DNA of 64,000 nucleotides, from NCBI RefSeq assembly GCF_037893015.1, contig NC_133665.1:19319207-19383206 (forward strand), in the 5' to 3' direction. Shown here piece by piece: positions 1 to 12,589 of this stretch; within the stretch, counting starts at the first letter, position 1, and the number at the start of each line of letters is the position of its first letter. The translations under genes and the position numbers were made by a program. The notes beneath the pieces were generated by a model. It searched no databases. It saw only the letters and a program-made list of their open reading frames with translations, and was not told the origin of the DNA. This DNA comes from Macrotis lagotis. Its lineage: Eukaryota; Chordata; Mammalia; Peramelemorphia; Peramelidae.

Positions 1-361
1 CCACCAATTCCATGATATGCCCCTAATTTGACCCCCCCACATCATATGAGGCATGATATGCTAAAGAACCCCAATAGTCACAGGGGGTGTGTGGGTTAAT
101 ATTCAATTACCTAATTTCACAAACTCAATAGCATTAAGTCAAGATGTCTAGGTCACTATCTCTGGGTCACTCTAGAGGGGTTGAGAACTGGTTTGGGGTT
201 TGGTATCCCTGGAATGGGATTAGGAAAACTCTTCCAGTCTTGTGATTGGCTGGGCCATTCCCCCTTTGTAATGGATTCCCTAAGGGCTCCCCTCCATACC
301 TGGTGAAGACCAACACCCTACATTCCTCACACTCAAAATAAATAAAATCTTTAAAAAAAAA
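1..361 (+). repeat. Possible 3' end of a polyadenylated retroposon or LTR
   Basis: Two overlapping AATAAA signals (337-342 and 341-346) are followed about 7 nt later by an A run at 353-361. This is how a retroposed 3' end or an LTR polyadenylation region looks. The left end lies outside the window, so the element cannot be delimited, and I do not recognise the family. No open reading frame supports a gene here. Confidence 0.25.
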
Positions 362-479
362 GAAGGGGTTCTTATCCTGGGGTACTCAAATTTGTTTTAT
401 TATTTGTTTTTTTAAAAATTGTTTTGTTTTTAAATATTTTGTTAACTGAATATAAATATAATTATTTTCCTTTAAAAAA

Positions 480-800
480 ACTTCCTCTTGATTTTGGCCA
501 TGCTTTCACCTGTGGATCAAGCTAAATGCTAGATTTCCCAGGTGCAGATAATAAACCAGCTCCTACAAAGACCTCAACCACCCTAATCAGAAATATCTCC
601 AATACAAGACCCCTGACCACTTCCAAAAGGCAAATTCTCCATTGCAGGACATGGACCCCCCCCCCCCCAAAACATGACTTTTCTCCTGGATCCTGAGGGG
701 GCATTTAAGAAGACTCTAACAGGTGCTATGTCCTTTTTTATCCTTCTGATCCCAGCTGTCCTGCCTGGTTAATCTGTAATAAACTAAAACTCACATGGCC
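480..800 (+). repeat. Possible degraded LTR
   Basis: The block has a low-CpG, pyrimidine-rich character, an 11-C run near 658-668, and an AATAAA at 778-783 placed like an LTR polyadenylation signal. No terminal repeats or primer-binding site are visible. The short reverse-strand ORF across it has no recognisable domain. The family is unknown. Confidence 0.22.
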
Positions 801-959
801 TTTAAAGATCTCTTAACTTTGTCTATTTCTTTCTTTGCACTATAACGACTTGCATTCCTAGGTTGATTCGTAATTTATCACAAGAACAGACTGAACTATC
901 CAACATCAAACCCAGATCTTCTCTATCCCCATATTAGTTATTTATGGTTAGGTTCTATC

Positions 960-1693
960 CCTTTTGCTTGCTATTTTTATTTATTTATTTTGTTTTTAGC
1001 TGCTACTGGTGTGATCAAGTTTTAGTTGCCAGTTATGGAGAATAATGCCCTCAGACAAAAGTTCTTGCTGTTATTTTCTGAGGTGTGTTCTAGGGCTCAG
1101 TCTTGTGCTCTTTTCCACTCCCAAGACTCTGATAGAGCCCCCATCACGATGTCCCACAAATGATCTTACTCCCTGTGGTCTCTCTGAAAACCACAGTTGT
1201 CCTTTTTCCCTGGAAATGAAACCAGGGACTCTGCTCTCTTGCAAGTCTAATAAGGGTTAGCCACTGCACTCACCAGAATGGTGCTATCTTCCTTCTCCCC
1301 TACCATGGCAACTCAGCCCAGGACAAGAGTAGCACAGCTATGCTTGACACCCCTTTAAGGTGGAAAGTCCTTCAGTATTCTCCTACTGTCAGACCCTGAC
1401 ACTAATTACCGCAAGAAAGTTTCTAAGACTAAAGCTGCCTCTCAACCCCAGCTGCCCTCAGGATGTAGTTTTTTGATTCTAAGGAGCAGACACAGAGGTA
1501 CTTCACTCTTTATGAACTTCTGCCCCCAGGTCAGGTCTTTCCCCTGGTCTTCTCAAATTGTCTTAGGAGAACAATTGTTCTCCTTTACCCTTTGTTTATT
1601 TCTACTTGTCTACATTCCCAGGCAGTGTTTTATCTTTTTTGGGGTATGAAATTTGGAGACCTAGGTTTTCTGACCTACTCTGCCATCTTCCCC
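960..1693 (-). repeat. L1 5'UTR fragment, reverse strand, with its 5' end
   Basis: Read on the minus strand the block starts at about 1693 with GGGGAAGATGGCAGAGTAGG. This is the opening of an L1 5'UTR, with a YY1-type AAGATGGC motif (GCCATCTT at 1682-1689 on +). The rest is G/C-richer leader without an ORF1. The downstream parts of the element are absent, so this is a promoter-only remnant. The call rests on the start motif and the general character of the sequence. Confidence 0.5.
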
Positions 1694-3934
1694 AAATCCT
1701 TTCCATCAATATTCTTTAGGGAAACTGATCTATAGTTTTCTTTTTTCTGTTTTCACTTTTCCTGCTTCAAAAGTTTTTTAAAACAATTTTTACCTTCTAC
1801 CACTTCTTTGTTTTCTGAAACAATGCTGCTCATAATCTTCAATCATCCTACTCTAAACATTTTATAAATACATTTATATTCTAAGTTAAGTCCTAGATGA
1901 CCATATCTTTCCACTTGGTAATTGAGATACTTCTAAAGGGTCTTTTGTTTTCCTTAAGGACTAAACTTATGTAGGTCTGAAGAGGTCCCAATGGATAGAA
2001 TATAGGTATTAACAACAGGAAAACCCAGATTTTAGTTGCACCCTTGTCACATATTATCTGGGCTTAAACTCTCCATGCCCCAGGATACTCTAAAACTATA
2101 AATTGCAGAGTAGGTACCTATCTACATTAGCAGAAGTAGTTTCTTCAACAGGAATTCCGAAACCTAATGAAATCAAAGTTCTGAATTTTTTTAAACGCAT
2201 GTAATTAGTATTGTTTTTTTCCGCCAAATGATAGTCCATTTTCAAAATTTGGTTAAATGGTTTAGGATGGAATTATTTAAATAGTATGCCATATCTTTTT
2301 CTCTTTATATTCTTTTAACTTTGCACTGATTTTGATTTTTGCATTAACAAGTTGATAGTATAACTGTCCTCAGATAACTGATTCAGAAAAAAAATCCTAC
2401 ACTCACAATGAATTGTTTTCTCTCTATTGAGATAAAAATCAATTTCATTTGCATCATACAGAGCAGGGATTCTTTTCTTTATAAAAAGTGTCCTTGGCAT
2501 ATAAGCATGATGTTCCTTTATAGTTCACAAGCTCTAGTCTCTCTTTTTATTCCTTATCCATATTTACAAACCTATTTTTAACTGTCCTCACCTATTCCAA
2601 CCTTTGCATTGAAATCACTGAATCTTAAGATACTGAAAGAGAAATATTTGTCTGGTCTTTTAATATTGGGGAACTATTAAGTGTGCTTGCCTAATATTTT
2701 CTGTGAGCCTCTGACTCCCATTGTTCTGTGTAATCCTCTTCCAAAACGTAAATTCAATGTAAGCCTCTCCATTGTTAGATGTTAATTCACCAAGATAATG
2801 GAGGGCAACATCAGCCAATCTGCCTATCCCTCCTCTACCTTCCTGGCCCTCAATCTTTCAAAGTGGGTACCTGACCCTAGTCAAATCAAGGGGTTCATTC
2901 TTTGACCCCCTCCCCTGACTCCTAATTGCACAAAAACTGGGCTGGACTCTCACTAAAAGTTTGGTCAACACCCTCCTCCATCCTGGATCCACTGGGATCT
3001 AAACCCACTTCTTGTGGCTGCATTCTGTTTCCTGTCCTCTTTTCCCCTCAAGCATTTTAACCTCAACTTTATTAATTAGCCTTTCCTTTAAGTAACTTGC
3101 TATCTTGCTGCTTCCCCAAAGAATTTAATCTATGAATTATTTGAGGTCACCTGTGATATTCTGTAATTCACATGAACCTTGCAGGGTTGTGAATTAAAAT
3201 CTAAGCTATTCCCCTTTCTCTGAAGGCAACCCCTTTCCCATTATCAAAATAACATATTCACTAAATTTAGAAAGGTTGATCAAGCTCTTCAGAGAATTTC
3301 TTTGTTTCTTCATTCTTTGAAACAGATTAGGGTGTGGCAATTATTTAACAATGAGTTTAGGGCCACTACTTATCAGGAATACTGCAATACATAATAGCCA
3401 AAAGTCCCAAGAAAAAGATGCTAATCTTTATCTTTGACCACATGACAAAACCCATTCCACCAGCTCCTTTATCTGTTCCTCTAAGGAGAACCTATGAATC
3501 ATCTCTTCCAACTTCTTTCTTCATTTAAGGCAAAAAATAAAAAATAAAAATTTATACCATTCAGTTAATCCCATAGTATGTCTGAGTCAATAACCAGGGA
3601 TCTCATTGTGAGAGTAACAACAGCTAAATTAGTGTTGAAAAATGGCCTAAATATTGTGTTAATCTCAGGACCTCCTGTTTCTTTCCTTTTACTCTGCTAC
3701 TAACTCTGGAGAAGGATAATATTGATGGCTATTTCATGTTATTTGCTTCATGGATTGCCATGGTTAAAAAATTCAACACCAAAGTTGAGTTTACCTGTCA
3801 TGATGGTGAATATGAATGCATTTTTCTAACTCCCTCTACCTTTTCAATTTTGATCCTTTAAATTAGATTTTTGTCACAAAAATTCATTTTTAATTTCTTT
3901 TTTATTGTGAATATCAATAGTTGATCAAAGCCAA
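1694..3934. other. Intergenic DNA, no gene seen; possible solo LTR at 2765-3240
   Basis: No conserved ORF, splice-linked exon or RNA gene is visible. The sub-block at 2765-3240 is less AT-rich and has LTR-like composition, but I could not find its ends, so it is only a suspicion. The rest is AT-rich unique sequence. Confidence 0.5.
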
Positions 3935-4085
3935 CATTTACAAAGAGCTTCACATATATTATCTCAATTTGTTTCTCACAGCAATCCTGTGATTTAGATG
4001 CTATTATTATCATTGCCATTTTGCAGAAGTGATAACTAAGGCTAAAGGGGAAGGGGAGATAACTTGCCCAGGTCATACTGAAGTA
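3935..4085 (-). repeat. MIR SINE, reverse
   Basis: The segment contains the MIR core in reverse: 'tattatctcaatttg', 'cccattttgcag'-like sequence and 'aacttgcccaggtcatac'. It is well diverged, consistent with an ancient mammal-wide copy. Confidence 0.55.
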
Positions 4086-4637
4086 CAATATCAATGTTTG
4101 TGAAATTCCTGTATAGAAAGGGGTCCCCACATCCTCTGGGCCTTGAGGAATTCTTTAGAAATGCAAATTTGGCCAGTTGCCTTTGGGTCTGAAAATAATA
4201 AGACTCAAGTACTTGACCTGGGGATCCAAGATATACCATAAAATTGTTTGAAGAATCACAAAGCACCCTCATCAGCCTAATTATCTTGCTGTATCTGTTA
4301 AATTCCAGGACTGCCTCCCCCTTCCCCAGGTGTGGCTGGAACAATAAGATAGTAAACTCAGGAAGCTCATGAATATGTGACTCCCCACATTTCAGGAAAT
4401 ATGTTCAAACAAAGACCCTTTCTGTCTATAGGGACCCCACCTTTATATATAAAATGATCTTTGTTTCTGTATCCTGCCTGCTCTCAGTATTTTCACCCCA
4501 AATGCTATAAAAACCCTATCCCCTGAACACTCAGGTACTGTCTTGATTTGAGTATTCCACACCCAGACAGTCCCCAGGAATAAAGATCTCCACACTTATC
4601 AAACTCTGGTGTCCATCTCATCACTTTGGGTTCAACA
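4079..4637 (+). mobile_element. Endogenous retrovirus LTR, class I (gammaretrovirus-like)
   Basis: A TATA-like box (gctataaaaacc, about 4504) is followed by a polyadenylation signal AATAAA at about 4579 and a 3' end '...gggttcaaca' at 4637. A primer-binding-site-like sequence follows at once. This is the U3-R-U5 order of a retroviral LTR. The 5' boundary is uncertain. A start at 4079 (TGAA...) is chosen because ATAC at 4075-4078 could pair with ATAC at 4994-4997 as a 4-bp target duplication, typical of class I elements. A start at TGTGGCTGG (4331) is the alternative. Confidence 0.5.
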
Positions 4638-4993
4638 TTTGAAGGCCCCAGTGAGATCTTGGTGTTTTCTGTCACCAAAGGAGACCACGGGAGCCTGGAG
4701 TTTAGGTTCGAATGAACTGTCTCTCCCTTTCCAAGGGGAGCCAGCCCTTGATGATGTTCCAGGTCCCCAGGACCTGGTAGACATAGTCTTAGTATGGACC
4801 TCTCCTCTACTGCAATCCCCCATTAGGCCTAAGTAGAGATCCTGTTACCTTTGGAGGCAAGCTTGTTCTGGTTCTGGATCTAGATATTTGGTTGCAGGGG
4901 AGTTCTGTATCAGATGTCATGTCTGGGTCCCCTCTTTTGGGTGTTCCAGGCAACAGCAACTCTGGTCTCTGTCTTGCTTTTTTGGGTTCAACA
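4638..4993 (+). mobile_element. ERV primer-binding site and leader remnant, no coding genes
   Basis: The sequence at 4639-4657 (ttgaaggccccagtgagat) resembles a binding site for the 3' end of tRNA-Gln (TGGAGGTYCCACCGAGAT) at about 14 of 18 positions. The leader then runs to 4980 with no gag, pol or env. It ends in 'tttgggttcaaca' (4981-4993), a repeat of the last 13 nt of the LTR (4625-4637). This suggests that the interior and nearly all of the 3' LTR were deleted. The copy has no coding capacity. Confidence 0.42.
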
Positions 4994-4997
4994 ATAC

Positions 4998-5594
4998 AAC
5001 TACTGAGTATCTGAGGTAGGATTCAAACTTAGGTTTTGTTGACTTCAAGTCATTTTTCTTTCTTCTGCACTACCTAACTTGATCATTGTCAAATGTGAAT
5101 CTTTGTGTTACAATCACCTTCCTCAAAAAAAATCAAGTCTTCTTTTGTAACAAATAACTATAGTGAATAAAAAAAAAACCTTACATGTTGATTATGTATA
5201 AAAATTAATGCCTCAATATGTATCTCTAGGTAAGTATCTTTTTGCCAAGGGGTGGAAAATATAGGTCATTGCAGTAATTATATAAATCTTAAGTCTTTCT
5301 CATTTTTTTTAAAATAATGTGATGGTCTTTGTTTAAATTGTTCTCCTGGTTCTACTTATTTCCTCCTCCCATCAATTCATCCAAATTTTTCCCAGGTTTT
5401 TCTGAATACATATTTTTCATGATAGCATTCTGTGCCTGACTCAGGTTGGGTTACCTGGTGGTCTAAGTCTGAATTTAGAAAGAGTGAGATTCTCAAAATC
5501 AGGTATTTAGTAAATGTAAGTTTATTTAGCCATAGCACAGAAAGATGTTGAGTGCAGAAGGGATGTTCATCCAGGATAGTAATAATAATAAGTA
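4998..5594. other. Intergenic DNA, nothing recognised
   Basis: AT-rich sequence with poly-A and poly-T runs. The reverse-strand 85-codon ORF at 5377-5634 has no family resemblance and runs into a MIR. Confidence 0.5.
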
Positions 5595-5800
5595 ACACTT
5601 CTATAGCATTTACAATATTCCAGATGCTTGACAATTATTATCTCATTTGATCCTCACAATATACTTAGGATGCAGGAACTTTTTAAGCCCTTTGTACAGA
5701 TAAGCAAATGAAGGTAGTTACAAGTCAAGTGACATGCCCAGGGTCACACAGATGATAAGTGATGGAGACCAGATTTGCAGGTAGGTCTTCCTGACTATTC
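5595..5800 (-). repeat. MIR SINE, reverse
   Basis: Matches the MIR core in reverse: 'attatctcatttgatcctcacaa', 'gtacagataagcaaatgaag' and 'catgcccagggtcacacag'. Diverged, ancient copy. Confidence 0.65.
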
Positions 5801-6577
5801 CTCCACCAAAGCATTGATTAAATTGAGCATAATTTCCCAGTCTTATTCATGCTTCTAGTCTATGGTATGAAATCTTAGGTTGAGGTTAAAGACCTTAATA
5901 TCCTAGTGGTTTTACAAAACTGAGATGATCAGGAAGCTACAATAACTGAGCTTTAGTTTTCAATATCTGTTTCAATATTTTTTATTCATTTGTTAATTTG
6001 TTTGCTGATTTGCTTATTGAAAGAAGGTCTCCCTGGTTTAAACAAGTTGGACCTTTGGTGGTCACAGGTTAAATCTGAATGTTGATCAGCACAGTAGTTT
6101 TAACATACAATGTTTTTCTAATCTGGGCCAATTCACTCCCTCTTAGGTTGTCCTCTACTTCCATATTGATGCTGAATTTTTAAGTATAAACACCAGACCA
6201 ACTTTATTCAGCTTAAGCTCAGGACTCCCAAATTCAAACTATTCACCAGCCAAAACTTCCCCCAGGATTAGCTGTGCATCCACTGCATAGTTTCAATATC
6301 TTCTAAGGAAAAACTAGATTAAATTGCCAGAGTATGGGAAATTAGATTATTTCTTCTATTATAGCATTCCTTTAAAGTAATTTGTTTAGTCATTCTGCAA
6401 CTGATAAGCACCTACCTACTAAGTTTTCAATTCTTTGCTAAATAGAACTACTTTAAGTATTTTTGTACATATGAGTCATTCCCCTCTCTTTTATCTCTTT
6501 GGGGTATAGGATTAGTAGTACTATCACTGGGTCAAAGGTATTTACAATTTATTGATTTTTGGAATATTTGTTCAATT
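5801..6577. other. Intergenic DNA, nothing recognised
   Basis: Unique AT-rich sequence. At 6460-6550 there is a resemblance to the L1 ORF2 3' segment seen elsewhere in the window ('ttttgtacatatgagtcattcccctctctt ... gggtcaaagg'), so a short old L1 relic on the minus strand is possible. Confidence 0.4.
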
Positions 6578-6780
6578 CTTTTAGTTCTGTTCTACACTTT
6601 ATGATCCCATATGGGACTTTCTTGGCAAAGATACAGGAGTGGTTTGTCATTTCCTTCTCCCAGCTATTTTTACAGTTGAGGAAACTGAGGTGAACAGGGC
6701 TAAGTGATTTATCCAGGGTCCCACAGCAAGAAAGAGTCAGAGTCCAGACTTCACTTTACATTACCTCACTCCAGGCCCAG
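6578..6780 (-). repeat. MAR1-like SINE, reverse
   Basis: Contains the MAR1 signature in reverse: 'ttcttggcaaagatac', 'tttgtcatttccttctccca', 'gaggaaactgaggtgaacag' and 'tccagggtcccacag'. MAR1 is an older marsupial CORE-type SINE. Confidence 0.65.
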
Positions 6781-7435
6781 CATGAAAAGCTTGGCCATAA
6801 CTCATGAACCCAGAAAGTTTTGGATTTAACCGAAGGTTAAATACATTTTACCTTTTAGCTCATTGTTGAGTGACCTAAGCCCAGGGAAAGGAATACAATA
6901 CAGATGAAATAGCCATGCATTTGAAATTCAGTCTCAAGTCTTCTCCAGGTGCATGTTATTGCCATGGTCACTAGGTCTGGGAGGGTCTCTTGCCTTGCTC
7001 AGTTTGTTGGGAGTGTAGAGGAAAGCTACTAGAATCCCAAAAGAGGCTGCTGAGAAAGAAAGGTTGGAAACTTTCCATATTCTACTGAGTGGGGATGCTC
7101 CTTCACAAGTCAGTCCCCCAAGATTCTCAGTGACCCACTTTAACATGAATCCAGTCACAGGAACTAGCCAAATTCATCAAAATTCATATCCTTCAGCAAG
7201 GGTCCAAAGAATATGTTTGTCAGAGAGGGAACAAAGCACATATCCACTTCCATTGGAGGTACCCTAGTCCAGAAGATATGGGAATGCTCTGATCATTTCA
7301 CACATAGTAGAATATATAACAGCAAATATTGGCAAAAATGCTTATTGTCTATTTCTTAAAATGACATTTTCAAAATAGGTAAGTACTCAAATGGTTTCCA
7401 CTAAAGTTAAAGCAGACTTAAATGAAGAAAATATA
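6781..7435. other. Intergenic DNA, nothing recognised
   Basis: ORFs of 67-74 codons occur on both strands but share no domain with known families and show no splice or promoter context. Confidence 0.5.
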
Positions 7436-7582
7436 GGGGTGGCTAGGTGACGCAATGGATAGAGTATGGGCCCTGGAGTCAGGAGGACCTGAGTTCAAAT
7501 TTGATCTCACACTTAAAAATTACCTAGCTGTGTGGCCTGGACAAGCCACTTAACCCCATTGCCTTGCAAAAAAAAAAAAAAG
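7436..7582 (+). repeat. WSINE-type tRNA-derived SINE
   Basis: Full-length copy from the A-box region ('gcaatggatagagt') through the B-box region ('gagttcaaatttga') and the body 'acctagctgtgtggcc' to 'ccattgccttgcaaaa' and an A tail. Moderately diverged from the youngest copies in the window. Confidence 0.9.
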
Positions 7583-8039
7583 AAAAGAAAATATGAACAG
7601 TCATTATTCAATGAAAAAAAATGGACATTAAACATTAGATTTAAATATCACTGGTGATGCAGGAACAGAAGTCTTATGTTACTTCCCTGGCTAAAGTAAT
7701 TCTGTGTCTATGATGATCTATCATTGTAGATTCATGAACACTAAATTGTTTTTAATTGACAATAATTCTGAAACAGTGAAAAAATGTTTCTATCAGCCTT
7801 GGACACATAATGGCTGCTAAGTTTGCAGTTCTTTGTGAAACCACTCTGATTTCATATTTTTAAAAATCTCAAAGTCATTTGCTAGTTACTTATTACAATG
7901 TCTTGTGAATGTCAGTATATAGATGAATTTCTCACTCTAATTTCTCACCGGTTCTTAATCCACATTCTCTACTAGCACTGAAATATCAACACTGTTGCCT
8001 CTTTTTTTTTTTATTCAGCTACATAATGATAATAAAATT

Positions 8040-8275
8040 AGGTAACATGTATATAGTGCTTACTTCATAGTTCGGTATTGTGCTAAGTTCTTTGTAGTTA
8101 TCTCATTTGATCCTTACAGCACTCCTAATATTCAGGTGCTTTTATTATCCCCATTTTACAGGTGACCAAGTGATTTGCCCAGAGTCACACTTCTAGTGAG
8201 TGTCTGAGGCCAAATTCGTTATTTAGGTTTTTGTTTTTCCAGGCCCAGGAATCTATGCACTGTACCACCTTGGTG
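8040..8275 (-). repeat. MIR SINE, reverse, nearly full length
   Basis: Shows 'tgcttacttcatagttcgg', 'tctcatttgatccttacag', 'ccccattttacag' and 'tttgcccagagtcacac', the MIR order in reverse, up to 'ctgtaccaccttggtgcc', the tRNA-like head. Confidence 0.75.
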
Positions 8276-8359
8276 CCCACAACTAAGATGTATATTTTAG
8301 TTGGACACCTCTTCTCTATAGGGAGGGAACTTGAGGAACAGCATATTTACAAATTGTGT

Positions 8360-8450
8360 GACTTGTTAGCACCTACCTCACAGGGTTGCTGTGAAGATCA
8401 GTGAGATAATAGTTTGTGAAGTATTTGGCATGGTGCTATATAAATCTTTT
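8360..8450 (+). repeat. MIR 3' core fragment
   Basis: The stretch 'agcacctacctcacagggttgctgtg ... gatcagtgagataat ... ggtgctatataaa' matches the 3' half of MIR. The 79-codon ORF starting inside it is therefore not taken as a gene. Confidence 0.55.
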
Positions 8451-8639
8451 TCTTTGCTGGACACCTGCCAAAGGAGTCAGCTGGTTTCATCTTGGAGAAG
8501 TCATGCAGGGTTTGGGAGGGGGGAGTTGGGGAGGCCTTTTATTATATTAGGCAGATGGGTGAAGTCTTTTGACTCTAGGCCTGGTTACCTTAAGCCTAAG
8601 GTAAAAGTTTTTTGGTTAAAGCACTTCTAGATGCTGCTT

Positions 8640-9385
8640 GGATTATTCTCTATGGATTTTTTAGATCTATATTGAAAAAATATTTCAAGAAACTATAGTA
8701 GCAAAGAACGGAAACTTAAGGGGAGTACCCATCATTTTGAGAACAGCTAAACATTTTATGGCATAAATCAATTAAATACTATAGTGCCGTAAGAAATTCT
8801 TAAAGGGTGAGTTCCAAGGAAGCATGTAATCCTAGTATCAAAGTTCATTAGTATAGGACACTTTCATTGATGGGGATGAATGCACTGCCATGTGTGAGAG
8901 GTGGGGTGAAGCTTCTAGGAAGGGGAACAGCTTTTCCACAGCCCTAGAGGCAATGGTAATTACAAACACCTGGGATTAGGACTCAGCCTGTAACTCAAGT
9001 CCTTGTTTTCCTCTTCAACTTTTTGAAATGGTCATCAGAAATTTGCTTGAACCTGATCATATTTCCTAGACTTACAATATGTAAGGGAGTTGAGAGTTAT
9101 AATACTAGCCTGGTATCCCTTCTATTTAAAAAAAAAAGCAGAATGGACTCCTCCAACATTCTGCTTCCCTTCCTAGCAGGAACTCAGAGGAAAAGAGGAT
9201 AGAGATGTCTTTACTGGTCCCTTCAAAGCCGCCCTTATCTGCAAGGTACGTGAAGGATACAGATCTCACAATCCAGGGAAGCTTGCCACAATACAGTGGT
9301 TTTTGTTTATAGTTTTATTTTACACTAATGGGAGAAAGTGGAGGGAGAAAATATAAATGCTAGATAATTGTAAAAGATTAAAAAT
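8640..9385. other. Intergenic DNA, nothing recognised
   Basis: Unique sequence with no coding, RNA or repeat signal that I can name. Confidence 0.5.
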
Positions 9386-9395
9386 AAAAAGGATT

Positions 9396-9547
9396 TTTTT
9401 TTTTAGGTTTTTGCAAGGCAAATGGGGTTAAGTGGATTGCCCAAGCCACACAGCTAGGTAATTATTAAGTGTCTGAGGCCAGATTTGAACCCAGGTACTC
9501 CTGACTCCAGGGCCGGTGCTTTACCCACTGTGCCACCTAGCCGCCCC
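9396..9547 (-). repeat. WSINE-type SINE, reverse, with target duplication
   Basis: Reverse copy running from the T-rich tail through 'ttgcaaggcaaatgggg' and 'cacagctaggtaattatt' to the head 'gccacctagccgcccc'. It is flanked by the 10-bp direct repeat aaaaaggatt (9386-9395 and 9548-9557), which marks the insertion by L1-type machinery. Confidence 0.9.
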
Positions 9548-9557
9548 AAAAAGGATT

Positions 9558-12500
9558 ATTTTCAACTACAGTAGTTCCATTCTAAAAGCAGGAGTATCAA
9601 TTTCAAAGTTAAAGAAGGATCAAATTTCTGCAGGAAGTATTAGAAGACTAATAAATTCAGTAGAACATATCATGTTAAACTGTTACTGAGACGATTCAAC
9701 TTCTCTCAAATATTCCATTAGCCATATAATAATCTTCCATATACCATATCTATTTCACAGGCTATAACTTGACATGCTTGTTCTTAAGCATCTAAAACAA
9801 TGTCTCTTTGAACAAAGGTGGGAAGTCAATTTTTAAAAAGGCAGTCAACCTATCACCATTTTCCAAGTTAATGATAAGGGTAGCCCTATAAGTATCTTAC
9901 TGGCACTGCAAGGAAACATCCATTAATGCTAACATCATTCAAATTTCTCAAAATCAGGGTTGGGCAGGGAAAAACTTGGAAAATACCAGATATCTTAAGG
10001 CTGAGAGTAGTCACAAAGTCTGTATATTCTTGTATTTTCCTATATACAACTTCTCTGATATCTGGTTTTGCTATTGATTTGGGTGAATGAGGTTTTTTAG
10101 AAAATTGCTATGTATGTTCATTGTGGAACTGGTATTTTGTTGGAAAGGGGTCTTGGATATTGAACTTGGGGGTTCCAATGAAACAGTCAACAGAAAAAAT
10201 GACTATTTTCACAATGTTTTAAATTCAGCTTATTTTTAATTAGAAGAATTTTGTTTTCCTCTTAGATATTTGCATCTGTTTATGATCTCTGTCCTGGCTT
10301 CCAAAAAGGCTCTTCTCCTAAACTGAATTTTAGAATTTTAGGATGAAACTATACAATCTAAAAAAAAAATCTATTGTTCATTTCAGATTCATTTACATTA
10401 TTATAATATGTAGCATCCCTCTGGATTTCTTCCCAACCACTTCTCAAAGTTTGGGTTCCTCAAAGGACAGTTATCTCTCATTAAAGATATTCTGTGAAAA
10501 TAAATTGTTAAAACTATTGCTCAAGAGCCCCACCAATATGTTTGTCAGTCAATAGTTAGAGAACTTAATTACCAAAGGCATTTGTTAGGATATAAAAAGA
10601 AAATTTACAATAAAACATTCTCCCTTTTCCCAACCCCCATAAGCTTAAGGAACATTCTCCCCATAAGCATATCAGCAATGGTAATATTAAACAACTATGA
10701 AGGTCCTGCATAAGTGGCTCACACTTGAGGAACTATACACTCCTCCAAAGATGTAAGGTCCACTTGTGGTGTTCTTTCACTGTTCTTCGCTGTTGTTTAT
10801 ATTGTTGGGTGTATTGCTCCACTGGTTGACTTAGTCTCTGAATCTTCTACCTCCTGGGTAAGCCAAAATCCTTTTCTAGGGCACTGGTAGGCACTCTCAG
10901 AAAGAACCAGCACCTTTGTTCTTGGTTCAAAGGAAAGCTCTTCTTCATAAGACCAAGGCTGCTTAGACTCAGAAGCCTAGATGAAGCATTTTCTGATTAG
11001 CTCCAATCTAGGTACCAAATTCTCTCTCTTCTAATTTTCCCCTAGAATGGAATTCAGAAAATCATGACCTTGAATTACTTTTTCAGGTTACATACAAGCC
11101 ACATGTTTCTGGCATGAGATATCTTTGACAATATAGGGGCATAGGAGAGAAAAATCCCCTCTTGATTCTTAGTACATTCTGCAAGAGTCAATCCAGGAAA
11201 GTTTTAAAGAGGTCTTAAAGAATTCAGTATTTTCTCAATTGATCTCTAAGTGGAGCCAGCTTGCTTTTTGAGGCCATAATGGACAGGGCCACTGGTTTTC
11301 ATCTAGTAGCCAATACCCTATGATCTCACTGAAGAAATTTCTTCACTTTGATTGAAGACTCTCAATGGTCTATAATCTGTTACTATCAGGTTCAGTTTTT
11401 TGATCAGGGACTTCTCTCATTTATAAAAATACTTGGCATTGAATCTTTATGACCAGATGACCTCTCAAATCTTTTAAATGCTGTTAAAATTATGATTTTC
11501 ATATTGATTAATATATGTTCAATGAATTTATTAATTTTTAGAAATTTATTTTCCCAGCACATTGATTTGTGAGTCAGACTAACAATGCAGCTTGAGATTA
11601 TTAATCAATCTTGACAATTGCTACATTCTTTTACCATACTTTGCCTCCTTATGTTAAATGAGTCAAAAACTGGAGAACTAATTCCAGCATCCCAGCAAAC
11701 TACTCCCAAGACTAAAAAACAACCAACTTACCAATACCCACAAGACTTGGGGATACCTGTATTGTCCTGCACTTGTGGGTTTACCTGAGAAACTGCTCAA
11801 CTATTATAAATGATTATTATTAACAACAACATTGTGAGTTGATCAACTATGATGGATGCTGCTCCTCTCAACTAGTCTTAGAAATCCAGGACAACCCTGG
11901 GAGACCTGTTATGGATAAGCTGGTCACATCCAGAGGGAAAAACAAAACAAAACAAAAACACAGAACCCGAAAGGGTACCATATTCACTTTTTAAAAACTT
12001 CTCTTATGATTTTCCTTCCTATCCCATGGTTTTCTTTTTTTTCCCTTAGTCCTAATTCCTCATACAAAAAATGACTAATATGTAAATAAACTAAATACAA
12101 ACACAACTTTTACCAGACTGTTCACTGCCTAGGGGGAGGGTGGAATATAAAGGGAGGGTGGCAGAAAAATGCGTAACTTCTAAACATACAAGTGGATGAA
12201 TGTTGAAAAGCTTCTGTAACAGGTAACTGGAAAAACAAAATCAGTTTAAAAAAAGATTGTTGGCATCCTTCTTCCTCCTTCCTTCTCTTTTATGATCTAT
12301 GTACAAAATCTTTGCCTTCATGGCTAGAGCACAGGAGAATTCAGGAGAATTTCTTCATTCCTCACTTTGAAGCTAATTAAACTGTTACTTGATTACAGGC
12401 ACTCTGTCTCTGGCCTGCTCTGTTTCACCATTCCCAAGTTAGAGATTGGCTCAGTAAAATTCTGTTAACAGTTCCAAAATTTAAGCAGTATCTTAAAACT

Positions 12501-12589
12501 TTCCATCTACCAATTATTAGCATTCTTCTAGTAATTTTCAGAGTCACCTGTGAAGAAAAAATTTTAACTGAATTATTTGTTAATTATAA
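9558..12589. other. Intergenic DNA, no gene assigned; 10600-11450 unexplained
   Basis: Three kilobases with no nameable repeat. The part at 10600-11450 is less AT-rich. Read on the minus strand it has short open stretches that could be an old retroelement coding relic, but stops are frequent and I could not identify a domain. Confidence 0.4.
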
